NCBI GenBank assembly: GCA_029945985.1
Contig: JAQSDP010000334.1
Coordinates: forward strand, 1-27,566
DNA: 27,566 nt
Source of the DNA: a bacterium
GTDB lineage: Bacteria; Acidobacteriota; Blastocatellia; Pyrinomonadales; Pyrinomonadaceae
Direction: 5' to 3'
Shown: positions 8,697 to 15,075 of the stretch, piece after piece
Layout of the letters: each line of letters begins with the position of its first letter
Position numbering within the stretch: position 1 is the stretch's first letter
Made by a program: the position numbers and the translations under genes
Notes under the pieces: model-generated
Database searches by the model: none
Seen by the model: the letters and a program-made list of their open reading frames with translations, nothing else
Told to the model about the DNA's origin: nothing

Positions 8697-9430
8697 GAAG
8701 TAAATCTTCCCAAATAGTGCGGGAGCATCTTTCTCCACCAAGGCCAATCGTGGGCCACATCATGTCCCCAGAGTTCGAGTAGGTGCGGGATTCCTTTTGA
8801 GTGAAGGATGTTAGAAAGGTCGCGGCTGCGGTCGGGGGCTTCGTAGTTGCCCTGCCCGGACACGATCACGATCGAATCCGCTTGCCGTAGGCGAGTCAGG
8901 TGATGGTCGTCGTTGAGCTCGCGAAGATACATATTTGGGTTATTAAAGTAGACATTGTCGTCGTAGAAACCCTTGTCGAGATAGTTGTAAATATCGTAGC
9001 TGCCGCTCATCGCGATGGTGCCACGGAAGTTGTCGGAGTGCTTAAAGTATGTATTCGCTGCAAGGAATGCACCTAAGCTTGCTCCCGTCGTCAGCGGCTT
9101 CGCATCTTCCCCGCACTCACTGCGGATCAGCGGAAGCACTTCCTGCATAATGTAACTGTCGTAGCGCGACAACATCTCGACCTTCCAACCCGGATGCGAT
9201 TCGCGGTTGAGCAGACTGTACTTGTTCACCGAGTTGATCGAATACGCCCTGATCAATCCGTTATCTAGGTAGTGCTTGATCGAATCGATCAACTGAAATC
9301 GCTCGTACTCCAAATAATCGGCGGCAGCCGTCGGGAACATTAGCAGCGGATATCCGGCATGGCCATATGCCACCAACGGCATTTCCATGTTGAGGTTAGA
9401 GCTGTACCAGGAAGTTATGTCACGTCTCAT
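8693..9430 (-). CDS. Alpha/beta-hydrolase-fold esterase (PF00756-like putative esterase)
   Basis: This is a predicted cytoplasmic serine hydrolase of the putative-esterase family. The 245-residue product starts MRRDITSWYSSNL, followed by 'AYGHAGYPLLMFPTAAA', a beta-strand/oxyanion region that opens many members of this family. The nucleophile elbow is 'TTGASLGAF' (G-x-S-x-G), an acidic residue candidate lies near 'GNYEAPDRS', and the final His is in 'LWGHDVAHDWPWW'. I chose ATG 9430 because family members begin just before this block. A GTG at 9499 would add 23 residues and overlap the upstream SMR gene by 16 bp. No obvious Shine-Dalgarno lies close to 9430. It shares the terminator at 8656-8696 with the PBP gene. 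The substrate is unknown. Confidence 0.85.
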   Translation of the reverse strand: MRRDITSWYSSNLNMEMPLVAYGHAGYPLLMFPTAAADYLEYERFQLIDSIKHYLDNGLIRAYSINSVNKYSLLNRESHPGWKVEMLSRYDSYIMQEVLPLIRSECGEDAKPLTTGASLGAFLAANTYFKHSDNFRGTIAMSGSYDIYNYLDKGFYDDNVYFNNPNMYLRELNDDHHLTRLRQADSIVIVSGQGNYEAPDRSRDLSNILHSKGIPHLLELWGHDVAHDWPWWRKMLPHYLGRFTS

Positions 9431-9483
9431 AAAAGCGGCAGTAGTCCTCACGTAAGTGGGACAAAAAGTGAAATTCGCGAATT

Positions 9484-9819
9484 CTAAAGCGTAATGCACA
9501 AGCCCGCCGAAGTGATCTTCAGCCCAGCGATGCCCGCGATGATCAGAAAAATGCAGAGAACGCGTAGGATATCTCGGGGCTCATCGAAGAGAAACATTCC
9601 AAGAATCGCAGCTCCCACCGTACCAATGCCAGTCCATACCGCGTACGCCGTTCCGATCGGCAACGTCTTTACCGCCAGGGATAAGAAGTAAAAGCTCGCG
9701 ATCATCAACAAGCCCGTGATCAAACTGGGAACAAGTTTCGTCCATCCTTCCGTATACTTCAGCCCGATCGCCCACGCGATCTCAAGCAGTCCTGCAATTC
9801 CAAGATATACCCAATTCAT
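9484..9819 (-). CDS. gdx: Small multidrug resistance family exporter, Gdx/SugE type
   Basis: The 111-residue product is a four-helix inner-membrane transporter of the SMR family. The N-terminal helix has the SugE/Gdx pattern 'GLLEIAWAIGLKYTEGWTK' with the essential membrane Glu. A later block, 'LPIGTAYAVWTGIGTVGAA', is also characteristic of this subtype. Characterised Gdx proteins export guanidinium in exchange for protons, whereas other SMR members export quaternary ammonium drugs. The sequence favours the former, but this is a family-level inference. ATG 9819 gives the family-typical start MNWVYLGIAGLLE, and an upstream TTG at 9837 is less likely. A short hairpin (9826-9858) precedes it, but no known guanidine riboswitch was recognised. 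It lies in a minus-strand series with the esterase and a lipoprotein. Confidence 0.88.
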   Translation of the reverse strand: MNWVYLGIAGLLEIAWAIGLKYTEGWTKLVPSLITGLLMIASFYFLSLAVKTLPIGTAYAVWTGIGTVGAAILGMFLFDEPRDILRVLCIFLIIAGIAGLKITSAGLCITL

Positions 9820-9825
9820 ACGAGG

Positions 9826-9858
9826 TTCAGAGTTCAAACGTTAGCTTGAACTCTGAGC
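9826..9858. repeat. Inverted repeat between the lipoprotein gene and gdx
   Basis: CAGAGTTCAA (9828-9837) pairs perfectly with TTGAACTCTG (9846-9855) across an 8-nt loop. The stem can extend outward through T9827-A9856, a G-U pair and G9825-C9858. It sits directly upstream of the gdx start on the minus strand and downstream of the lipoprotein stop. There is no T-run after it in either direction, so a standard intrinsic terminator is not supported. It may be a processing or attenuation structure. Confidence 0.6.
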
Positions 9859-9865
9859 GGAACTC

Positions 9866-10834
9866 CTATTTCACGACAGTGATATCTCGCGTAGTCGAAT
9901 TATACCCGCCGTTATCAACTACATTTCCGTCCTTGCCGACCAACTCGAGTTTGATCGTGTGCTTGCCGGCGGTCCAGCCTTGCAGCCAAAGCGGCGCCCA
10001 TTTCTCAACGAACTTAGGCTCGCCACCGTTTACCGAGTAACGCACTCTATACTCTCCGCCCTCGCCGACCAGCTTTCCATTTGCTAGCCAAAAATCGATC
10101 ATTATTGGGTCGGCGTCGGCTTCCTTATACTCACCCTTCGGACGGCTGTAGGTAAGAAGAGGTTTTTTCGCATCAACTGCTCCGCCGGTCGAAGCTTGCA
10201 TTGCTTTGCCTTCCGGTGTTGGAGCCGCGTTGGAATTCGAGTTCGACATCTGCTGACCGCTGTTCGTTGTTGCCGGTTGATTCGTGTTCGCGTTGCCGTT
10301 CTTAACCGCGAACTTCACCATCTGGAACGACCCGTCATTTTTATAGGACTCATGCCACGGACGCGAAGCGAATACGCGAAGGGTGTGCTCGCCGTCGGCA
10401 ACATTCCTAAGCTCGAAAGCCGAACCATCGATGTTGTAATACGCCTCGTACGGCTGGTTGTCGAGGATCACATGGATGTGATTGCCCATCTTCGTCTGAG
10501 GGTCCTGTCCGGGTTTATAGCCCTTGAGGTCGCCGGAAAGTTCCAGTTTCACCGGCACGGTCGAGCTGGCGACAGTCGAACCTTCTGCTGGTGATGCGAT
10601 CTTCAACGTCGGTGCCGCCGCGTCCTGCTCGCCGCGAGCCGCCATCATATCCTTGATCCGCTGCGGCGTGTCGACCGTGGTCAGATTCAACGGGCCGCCC
10701 GGCGCGGCGTTGATATTCGAATTCGTCGCGTTGTGATTGGCGTGGTTGGCGTTCGGCAGGTTCTCTACGGCCGGCCCGCAAGCGGCTGAGACCGCAACCG
10801 CGATCCCCGTTAGTACAAGTGCAAGCTTCTTCAT
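9866..10834 (-). CDS. Asn-rich lipoprotein with two Ig-like repeat domains, function unknown
   Basis: The 322-residue product starts with a lipoprotein signal: a basic 'MKK', a hydrophobic core, and the lipobox VSAAC with Cys19. After the Cys comes a low-complexity stretch rich in Asn/His/Ala, a usual flexible tether in this kind of organism. Two beta-rich domains follow, separated by a second Asn/Ser/Gln linker. Domain 1 covers about residues 77-176 and has 'HIHVILDNQPYEAYYN' then 'VADGEHTLRVFASRPWHES'. Domain 2 covers about 225-322 and has 'YRVRYSVNGG' then 'GWTAGKHTIKLELVGKDG'. Both share the pattern 'strand, G-x-H-T-[LI]-[RK]-[VL], strand', suggesting an internal duplication of an Ig-like fold. 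No enzyme motif is seen. GGAGGAAAT precedes the ATG and overlaps the end of lipB, suggesting co-transcription. Confidence 0.8.
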   Translation of the reverse strand: MKKLALVLTGIAVAVSAACGPAVENLPNANHANHNATNSNINAAPGGPLNLTTVDTPQRIKDMMAARGEQDAAAPTLKIASPAEGSTVASSTVPVKLELSGDLKGYKPGQDPQTKMGNHIHVILDNQPYEAYYNIDGSAFELRNVADGEHTLRVFASRPWHESYKNDGSFQMVKFAVKNGNANTNQPATTNSGQQMSNSNSNAAPTPEGKAMQASTGGAVDAKKPLLTYSRPKGEYKEADADPIMIDFWLANGKLVGEGGEYRVRYSVNGGEPKFVEKWAPLWLQGWTAGKHTIKLELVGKDGNVVDNGGYNSTTRDITVVK

Positions 10835-10849
10835 ATTTCCTCCAGAAAG

Positions 10850-11515
10850 TTAAATAACTGCGGCGTCCGCCAACTTACGGCTAGTCGCGAACACAGCTTC
10901 AAAGTTCTCGACTATCCGGTCTTCGACCTCGGAAAGGTGAACTTCACGTCCGAGCAGCCTGTCCATCGACGTCACCGGCTCGCCCTCGCATGCAATGATC
11001 CAATCGTAGTAGCTAAGATCCGTATTCACGTTCAACGCAAACCCATGGGTTGTCACCCACCGCTTTAAGTGTACGCCGATCGCCGCGACCTTGCCTTCGG
11101 TGGTGTGAACGCCCGTTAGCCCGTCGATCCGGAACGCGTCGATCTCAAAATCAGCCATCGTCCGGATCAGCACTTCCTCAAGATCTCGTACGTACTTGTG
11201 AACGTCCTCGCGGTCGGGCGAAAGCGAGATTATCGGATATCCTACCAGCTGCCCGAGCCCGTGATACGTTACTTTTCCTCCACGATCTGACTCAAATACC
11301 TCGATTCCAAGGTTCTTCAAGACCTCAGCCGTCGCAAGGACGCCCGCGTCCTTTGAGCGCCGCCCTATGGTAAATGTGTGCGGATGTTCGAGCAGCAAAA
11401 GGTAGTCTTCTGTCCGATTTTCGATCACGGATCTCTCAAGCTCCTTTTGGAGCGCAAGAGCGTCTGCGTACCCGATCCGCGCGAGGCGTCGAACTTCTAA
11501 CCTCCTTTTTTGCAT
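10850..11515 (-). CDS. lipB: Octanoyl-[acyl-carrier-protein]:protein N-octanoyltransferase LipB
   Basis: LipB moves octanoate from acyl carrier protein to lipoyl domains, the first step of protein lipoylation in the cytoplasm. The 221-residue length is normal. The signature RGGKVTYHGLGQLVGYP (about 78-94) is intact. The catalytic Lys lies in 'GKVAAIGVHLKRW' (about Lys142) and the catalytic Cys in 'WIIACEG' (about Cys176). The start is odd. ATG 11515 has no upstream ribosome-binding site, yet AAAAAAGGAGG occurs as codons 2-5, after the start. A -10-like TATCAT lies 8 bp upstream of the ATG, so translation may begin on a nearly leaderless mRNA. No in-frame ATG/GTG/TTG follows at a suitable distance behind the internal AGGAGG. 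No lipA is seen nearby. Confidence 0.95.
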   Translation of the reverse strand: MQKRRLEVRRLARIGYADALALQKELERSVIENRTEDYLLLLEHPHTFTIGRRSKDAGVLATAEVLKNLGIEVFESDRGGKVTYHGLGQLVGYPIISLSPDREDVHKYVRDLEEVLIRTMADFEIDAFRIDGLTGVHTTEGKVAAIGVHLKRWVTTHGFALNVNTDLSYYDWIIACEGEPVTSMDRLLGREVHLSEVEDRIVENFEAVFATSRKLADAAVI

Positions 11516-11522
11516 CTATAGG

Positions 11523-11529
11523 TATGATA
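11523..11529. promoter_or_regulatory. Overlapping divergent -10 elements between lipB and the next gene
   Basis: The heptamer TATGATA reads as TATGAT on the plus strand (11523-11528, 38 bp before the 11567 start) and as TATCAT on the minus strand (11529-11524, 8 bp before the lipB ATG). Both resemble TATAAT. No good -35 hexamers are seen. If both are used, the two transcription directions would compete for the same site. Confidence 0.4.
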
Positions 11530-11566
11530 GAATTTTTAGGCGACTATTAGAAATCAAGGCGGATCT

Positions 11567-12394
11567 ATGAAAATCATCTTATTTACGACACTTTTTGCTT
11601 TTTCTGTTTCGCTATTCGCAGCCGACGCAGAGGCTCAAAAGACTCGAAGGCCGGCGCCAAAGGCCACTCCTAAGCCAACTCCTGTTAGTACCACTTCTAC
11701 AAACGCAGTTGTTTCGGCTGCCAAGCAGCAGGTCTCGAATCAGCTCCATAATGTGAACGTGTTTGTCGACAAGATCGGCCTGATCGCGGTATCACTGGAG
11801 AGCGTCGAGAAAGAAGCCGCAGCTCGGCGACTGAGTGGCGATGCTGCAGCAGCGCATGAAAAGAACAAAAGGAATGTTATTGCCGCATTCGCCGGTCTGC
11901 GAAACGGCCTCATAAAGCTGGAATCAGATTTTCGTACTAAGCCGCAGCTTGCCTTATATCTACCCAAGGTCGAGGGCATCAGTACGCTCGCGGCAAATGC
12001 GGAAGACAGTGCGATCGCCGGCAGGTTCGTCGCTGCCAAAGATCCCCTGCGCGAGGTCACGCTTAAGTTGAACGATACGTTGGCCGTTTTACCGGGACCT
12101 CTTGCTCCGGGAAGTGTCAACCCAACCAAGGCAACCACCGCTCCGACGCGGACAGTCTCGACCCCGGGTACTTCGTCATCCACGAACCGTCCAGTTTCAA
12201 TGACGACGAACTCCGGTGCAAAGCGCGAGCCGGCCGTCGGTATGACTCTCGCCGAGGTCTCGCAGAGTACGTGGGGAGCACCGACAAATAAAAGAACCTC
12301 GACTACCACAAATGGCACGACCGAGGTTTGGACTTACACGGGCAAAGGAACGGTTTACTTCTTCAACGGCAGGGTGACTCAGATACTGCGTTAG
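11567..12394 (+). CDS. Secreted protein with C-terminal SmpA/OmlA-like fold, function unknown
   Basis: The 275-residue product begins with a signal peptide (MKIILFTTLFAFSVSLFAAD, cleavage likely near AEA-Q24). A Pro/Thr/Lys-rich linker and a mainly alpha-helical region (about 48-165) follow. A second low-complexity Thr/Ser/Pro linker spans about 180-220. The last 50 residues read 'VGMTLAEVSQSTWGAPTNKR', then a Thr-rich turn, 'EVWTYTGKGTVYFFNGRVTQI'. This 'GM[ST]..[EQ]V...WG.P....E.W.Y' pattern is common to small SmpA/OmlA-like (BLIP-fold) domains. I infer an extracytoplasmic protein and cannot assign a role. AAGGCGGA, 5 bp before the ATG, is a plausible ribosome-binding site. It is divergent from lipB and convergent with the thioredoxin-like gene. 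Confidence 0.8.
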   Translation: MKIILFTTLFAFSVSLFAADAEAQKTRRPAPKATPKPTPVSTTSTNAVVSAAKQQVSNQLHNVNVFVDKIGLIAVSLESVEKEAAARRLSGDAAAAHEKNKRNVIAAFAGLRNGLIKLESDFRTKPQLALYLPKVEGISTLAANAEDSAIAGRFVAAKDPLREVTLKLNDTLAVLPGPLAPGSVNPTKATTAPTRTVSTPGTSSSTNRPVSMTTNSGAKREPAVGMTLAEVSQSTWGAPTNKRTSTTTNGTTEVWTYTGKGTVYFFNGRVTQILR

Positions 12395-12473
12395 GTCTCG
12401 CAAGGCCGGAAATTTTCCATCCGGGTTCGCAGACTTCGACGGCCTTGGGCGACGTGCCGATTGCCGTCTCCGC
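12395..12473. other. Convergent spacer with two competing inverted repeats
   Basis: CAAGGCCG (12401-12408) pairs with CGGCCTTG (12440-12447), and GACGGC (about 12438-12443) can instead pair with GCCGTC (about 12464-12469). The two structures share bases, so they are alternatives. Neither is followed by a clear T-run. This is a possible shared, weak termination region for the converging genes. Confidence 0.35.
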
Positions 12474-13049
12474 TTATTCCAGCCCAAGCTTCTGGCGAAT
12501 ATACTTTTCCGCCTCCGGTTTGATCAGTTCACCATTCACGATCGTCGTCTTCTCGGTCAAATTCTCACCCGCCGAAAGGGTAGCCGGCTCGAGCAGTACA
12601 TACCACGGCGTTCCCCACCTCCGCTTATCACCCGCTGCTGTTCGAAGCAAGTAATGATTCGAGGTCAGGCGTGCACTCTGATTGTCCGATTCGTAAACCG
12701 AAGGAAATGTCAGCTTAAATTCTTCGATATGTTTCTTCATCTTGTCGACCGGATCGTACTCACCTACACCGATCACTGCCAGGCCCGCTGAAGAATATTT
12801 GTCATGAAGGCTCTGCACGAACGCTAGGTCGTGCCGCCAATTCGGGCACCACGGAGCCCAATAAACCACCATCACGAGCTTTTTTCCCTTGGCGAACGAA
12901 CGTAAATTCGTGTCACCGCCGCCCGTTATGTTCTTAAGCGTCCAGTCCTTGTAAACAATCGGTTTTTCGGAAACTGGGGCCTGCTCGGTCTGGGCGATTG
13001 CTAACCCGCCGAATACAAGTGTGAAGATAAGTGCGGATATAAATCTCAT
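12474..13049 (-). CDS. Secreted thioredoxin-fold protein of TlpA type with a single cysteine
   Basis: The 191-residue product has a signal peptide (MRFISALIFTLVFGGLAIAQ) and a TlpA/ResA-like thioredoxin fold. The active-site strand reads 'LVMVVYWAPWCPNWRHDL'. The motif is Cys68-Pro-Asn-Trp71, so the second Cys of the usual C-x-x-C is replaced by Trp. There is no other Cys in the protein. The cis-proline loop is present as 'RWGTPWYVL'. Classical disulfide reductase chemistry would therefore need an outside thiol; the protein may act as a one-Cys redox or binding protein. The start at 13049 is preferred, because the GTG at 13061 only adds four residues before the signal peptide. It lies downstream of the PepSY-type gene, with a repeat element between them. 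Confidence 0.85.
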   Translation of the reverse strand: MRFISALIFTLVFGGLAIAQTEQAPVSEKPIVYKDWTLKNITGGGDTNLRSFAKGKKLVMVVYWAPWCPNWRHDLAFVQSLHDKYSSAGLAVIGVGEYDPVDKMKKHIEEFKLTFPSVYESDNQSARLTSNHYLLRTAAGDKRRWGTPWYVLLEPATLSAGENLTEKTTIVNGELIKPEAEKYIRQKLGLE

Positions 13050-13112
13050 CAATTTAAACACTAAGCGTTGAGATGGGCATTGACAAGGAAAAAGATGGCT
13101 TCGAATGCAGAA

Positions 13113-13133
13113 GCCCCCGCGTAAGCAAGGGCG
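13113..13133. repeat. REP-like element, single-arm copy
   Basis: This 21-bp copy contains GCGTAAGCAAGGGCG exactly and differs at one position from the right arm of the 6026-6088 element read on the minus strand. It lies in the 97-bp gap between the PepSY-type gene and the thioredoxin-like gene. No matching second arm is evident next to it. Confidence 0.65.
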
Positions 13134-13146
13134 TAACGAGCAAGTC

Positions 13147-13659
13147 CTAAGTTTGAGCTTCTTTCGACGTGCCCGGACGCAATACTCGGCCCCAATGGAC
13201 GATATTCAAATAGATCCCGGTCAGCGCGGAGAGCGTCGCTAGGGCTGAGAAGATCAGCAGCAGTATCACCTGCCAACTTCCCGCGAAGAAGTAAAAGTGA
13301 GCCTCACGAAAGAATCGCGTCTTTAATGTCGGCGGTTTTGAGAACGCCGCCTGGCCGGTCTCGGCATCGACAAAGATCGAATCTGCTCCGAGACCGCCGA
13401 TCGACTGATACTGCGGCCGGCCGTCTTTCATCAGTAAAGTTAGTGCGGTCGTCGGCAGCATCTTCCCTGACAGTTCATTGGCATTAGCCATCGCATCTGC
13501 CGGTGATACTTTCACCCTTGCCGCATCGATCTTCTCGACGGTTCCACCTTCCACCGTGTTCGGCAGAGCATACAGGAACCCGCTCAACGCCCAGGCCAGG
13601 AGCGGAACCGAAACGATCGCCCCGAGGATCAGATGCGACTGATAAATGAACTTGTTCAT
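13147..13659 (-). CDS. PepSY-type membrane protein
   Basis: The 170-residue product starts with a membrane helix (about 6-33: 'QSHLILGAIVSVPLLAWALSG'). The extracytoplasmic part holds one PepSY-like alpha/beta unit (about 48-105) with the family-style 'PQYQSIGGLGADSIFVDAETGQ', where a strand leads to a 'D-A-x-T-G' turn. 'REAHFYFFAGSWQ' follows, then a second membrane helix (about 130-150) and a basic C-terminus. PepSY-associated TM proteins usually have longer, multi-domain forms, often linked to siderophore or heme-iron handling; this is a short one. I infer a membrane-anchored PepSY protein with no assigned substrate. Its start region overlaps the short tandem repeat at 13668-13697 only at the promoter side. 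Confidence 0.75.
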   Translation of the reverse strand: MNKFIYQSHLILGAIVSVPLLAWALSGFLYALPNTVEGGTVEKIDAARVKVSPADAMANANELSGKMLPTTALTLLMKDGRPQYQSIGGLGADSIFVDAETGQAAFSKPPTLKTRFFREAHFYFFAGSWQVILLLIFSALATLSALTGIYLNIVHWGRVLRPGTSKEAQT

Positions 13660-13667
13660 CGGAATAA

Positions 13668-13697
13668 CTATCCACTATCCACTTGCCACTATCCACT
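13668..13697. repeat. Short repeat, three copies of CTATCCACT
   Basis: CTATCCACT occurs at 13668-13676, 13675-13683 (overlapping the first by two bases) and 13689-13697. The block fills most of the 55-bp gap between two divergent genes and so lies in both promoter regions. Either a replication-slippage microrepeat or binding-site repetition would explain it. Confidence 0.6.
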
Positions 13698-13732
13698 GAA
13701 GGAACGGTGAATTTGTGCTAATCTTTATCAAA

Positions 13733-14158
13733 ATGACCACCCCGACAGTTACAGACATCTTCAAGCGTGCCCTCGAACTTCGTTCCCAGAATACGGGCGG
13801 AAAAGTCGCTTCGATCAAATCGCAACTATTAAACGAATTCAGCGGCAAGCCATTCCCCGATACGGCTTATCTGACGATCCCCGAGTACGACAACATCGTC
13901 CCGGAAGAGGATTGGACCGCGGGCTTGCCGGTTACCCTTCGGGGCATTCAGAACGAGGATTGGGACGACGTAATCCACGGCATCCTTATTAGCCTCGAAC
14001 AGGTCGAGAACTATCCTATAGAATCCGGCCGTGAAGACGATCCAGCCAAAGAGTGGCGCAACCGCGGCAAGTCTATCGCCGAAGCGGAAGAGAAAAACCT
14101 CTCCAAATGGATGCCGGAAGAGCTTATGGCAATGGCAAAACGAAACGTCACCAATTAG
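13733..14158 (+). CDS. Small soluble protein of unknown function
   Basis: The 141-residue product has no signal peptide, membrane segment or cysteine. It is acidic, with helical ends and a central block 'IPEYDNIVPEEDWTAGLPVTL'. The last third is strongly charged (Glu/Lys-rich helices). I do not recognise the family. ATG 13733 is preferred over a GTG at 13715. A TGC-TAATCT extended -10-like sequence lies 8 bp before ATG 13733, and no Shine-Dalgarno is seen, consistent with a leaderless transcript. It is divergent from the PepSY-type gene and followed by a hairpin with a T-run. Confidence 0.65.
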   Translation: MTTPTVTDIFKRALELRSQNTGGKVASIKSQLLNEFSGKPFPDTAYLTIPEYDNIVPEEDWTAGLPVTLRGIQNEDWDDVIHGILISLEQVENYPIESGREDDPAKEWRNRGKSIAEAEEKNLSKWMPEELMAMAKRNVTN

Positions 14159-14186
14159 TTTCGAACAAAAAGGAGTGAATCTTGAG

Positions 14187-14215
14187 AACTGAAAATGCCT
14201 TGCGTTTCAGTTTTT
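14187..14215 (+). terminator. Intrinsic terminator after the small unknown gene
   Basis: AACTGAAA (14187-14194) pairs with TTTCAGTT (14205-14212) across a 10-nt loop and runs into TTT. The stem is AT-rich, so strength is moderate. The convergent MBL-fold gene stops six bases beyond. Confidence 0.6.
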
Positions 14216-14220
14216 ACTCT

Positions 14221-14991
14221 CTAGCTTGCCGTTTCTCCCGAAACAACCAAACGCAACCCGTCGGAAGCTAAACAGGTTTCAATCCCGCCTATCTCCTCAG
14301 GTGCTATCTGATCATCCCACTCCGGATAAAGATGCGTCAGAACGATCTGCTTCGGCTTCGCGAAGCGGGCGATCTGCTCGATGTCGGCCAGGTTCAGGTG
14401 TGTTTTTACCGGCTTGTCTGCGAAGAAGGAGCACTCGATCAACAGCACATCAACGTCGCGGCCGAACACGCCGAGGTTGGTTGAGTAGCCTGTATCGGCA
14501 GAGAATGCGATCGAACCGGACGCGTCCATGACTCTGATCGCACAGCTTTCATCCGTGTGCGGTGTCGAGAATGTCTTGGCTGTCACGCCTTCAAAGAGGT
14601 CGAACTGCTTCCCCGGTTCGATCTCGATGACCTCGGTCGGGAACGGCTGTTCGAGCAGGCCGTAGTCGTAGGCCGAGTCGAAAGCGGCGATCAGATCTTT
14701 CAACCCCGGCGGGCCGTAGATTCGCATCGGCTTACTTCGAGATTGCGTAGTCGGGGCATACTTCGTACCGAACAGGAACGGAGCGAGCCCGCCGCAATGG
14801 TCGAGGTGAAAATGGGAGATCCAGATCGCGTCGAGATTCGCCCAGTCGCATCCTTCCTGAGCCATCCGATGTACCGCCGATGCTGAACAGTCCAGCAGTA
14901 TCGAGCCGCCCGAAGTTTCAAGCCAGTACGCCGAACTCGAACGTTGAGGATGGGGGACAGAACTCCCGGAACCTAAAACTATCAGCTTCAT
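14221..14991 (-). CDS. Metallo-beta-lactamase-fold hydrolase, RNase Z-like subgroup
   Basis: The 256-residue cytoplasmic protein has the metal-binding motif His60-Phe-His62-Leu-Asp64-His65 in 'WISHFHLDHCGG'. A downstream His lies in 'FSTPHTDESCAI', the Asp bridging motif in 'SIAFSADTGYS', and the last His in 'IVLTHLYPEW'. The N-terminal strand 'MKLIVLGSGSSVPHPQRSS' matches the RNase Z/arylsulfatase-like and cyclic phosphodiesterase-like branch of the superfamily. The substrate cannot be told from sequence. A true tRNase Z would normally have a longer exosite arm, which I do not see, so I avoid the rnz symbol. A TGA-TAGAAT -10-like element sits 7 bp before the ATG with no ribosome-binding site. 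Confidence 0.88.
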   Translation of the reverse strand: MKLIVLGSGSSVPHPQRSSSAYWLETSGGSILLDCSASAVHRMAQEGCDWANLDAIWISHFHLDHCGGLAPFLFGTKYAPTTQSRSKPMRIYGPPGLKDLIAAFDSAYDYGLLEQPFPTEVIEIEPGKQFDLFEGVTAKTFSTPHTDESCAIRVMDASGSIAFSADTGYSTNLGVFGRDVDVLLIECSFFADKPVKTHLNLADIEQIARFAKPKQIVLTHLYPEWDDQIAPEEIGGIETCLASDGLRLVVSGETAS

Positions 14992-15017
14992 CCCATTGAT
15001 TCTATCAGCTTGATGTT

Positions 15018-15047
15018 CGGGCGGAGCCCGTTGCTTACGTGCGGGCT
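15018..15047. repeat. REP-like element, degenerate copy with hairpin
   Basis: On the minus strand this reads GCCCGCACGTAAGCAACGGG, close to the core of the 6026 and 13113 copies. It begins with a 5-bp perfect hairpin, CGGGC (15018-15022) with GCCCG (15026-15030). It lies in the 84-bp divergent gap between the MBL-fold gene and the bshB1-like gene, immediately upstream of the latter's putative promoter. Confidence 0.55.
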
Positions 15048-15059
15048 ACTGACACAGCG

Positions 15060-15068
15060 TGATAAATT
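15060..15068 (+). promoter_or_regulatory. Extended -10-like element for the bshB1-like gene
   Basis: TGATAAATT occupies 15060-15068 and is followed by 7 bp and then ATG 15076. This places the expected transcription start on or next to the start codon. No Shine-Dalgarno is present. Confidence 0.45.
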
Positions 15069-15075
15069 CAATTCA

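Noticed and set aside
9820..9865. Possible guanidine riboswitch in front of the Gdx/SugE-type gene.
   Set aside because: The gap is under 50 bp and has a single long AT-containing hairpin. It lacks the paired ACGR-loop hairpins of the guanidine-II class, and there is no room for the larger guanidine-I aptamer.
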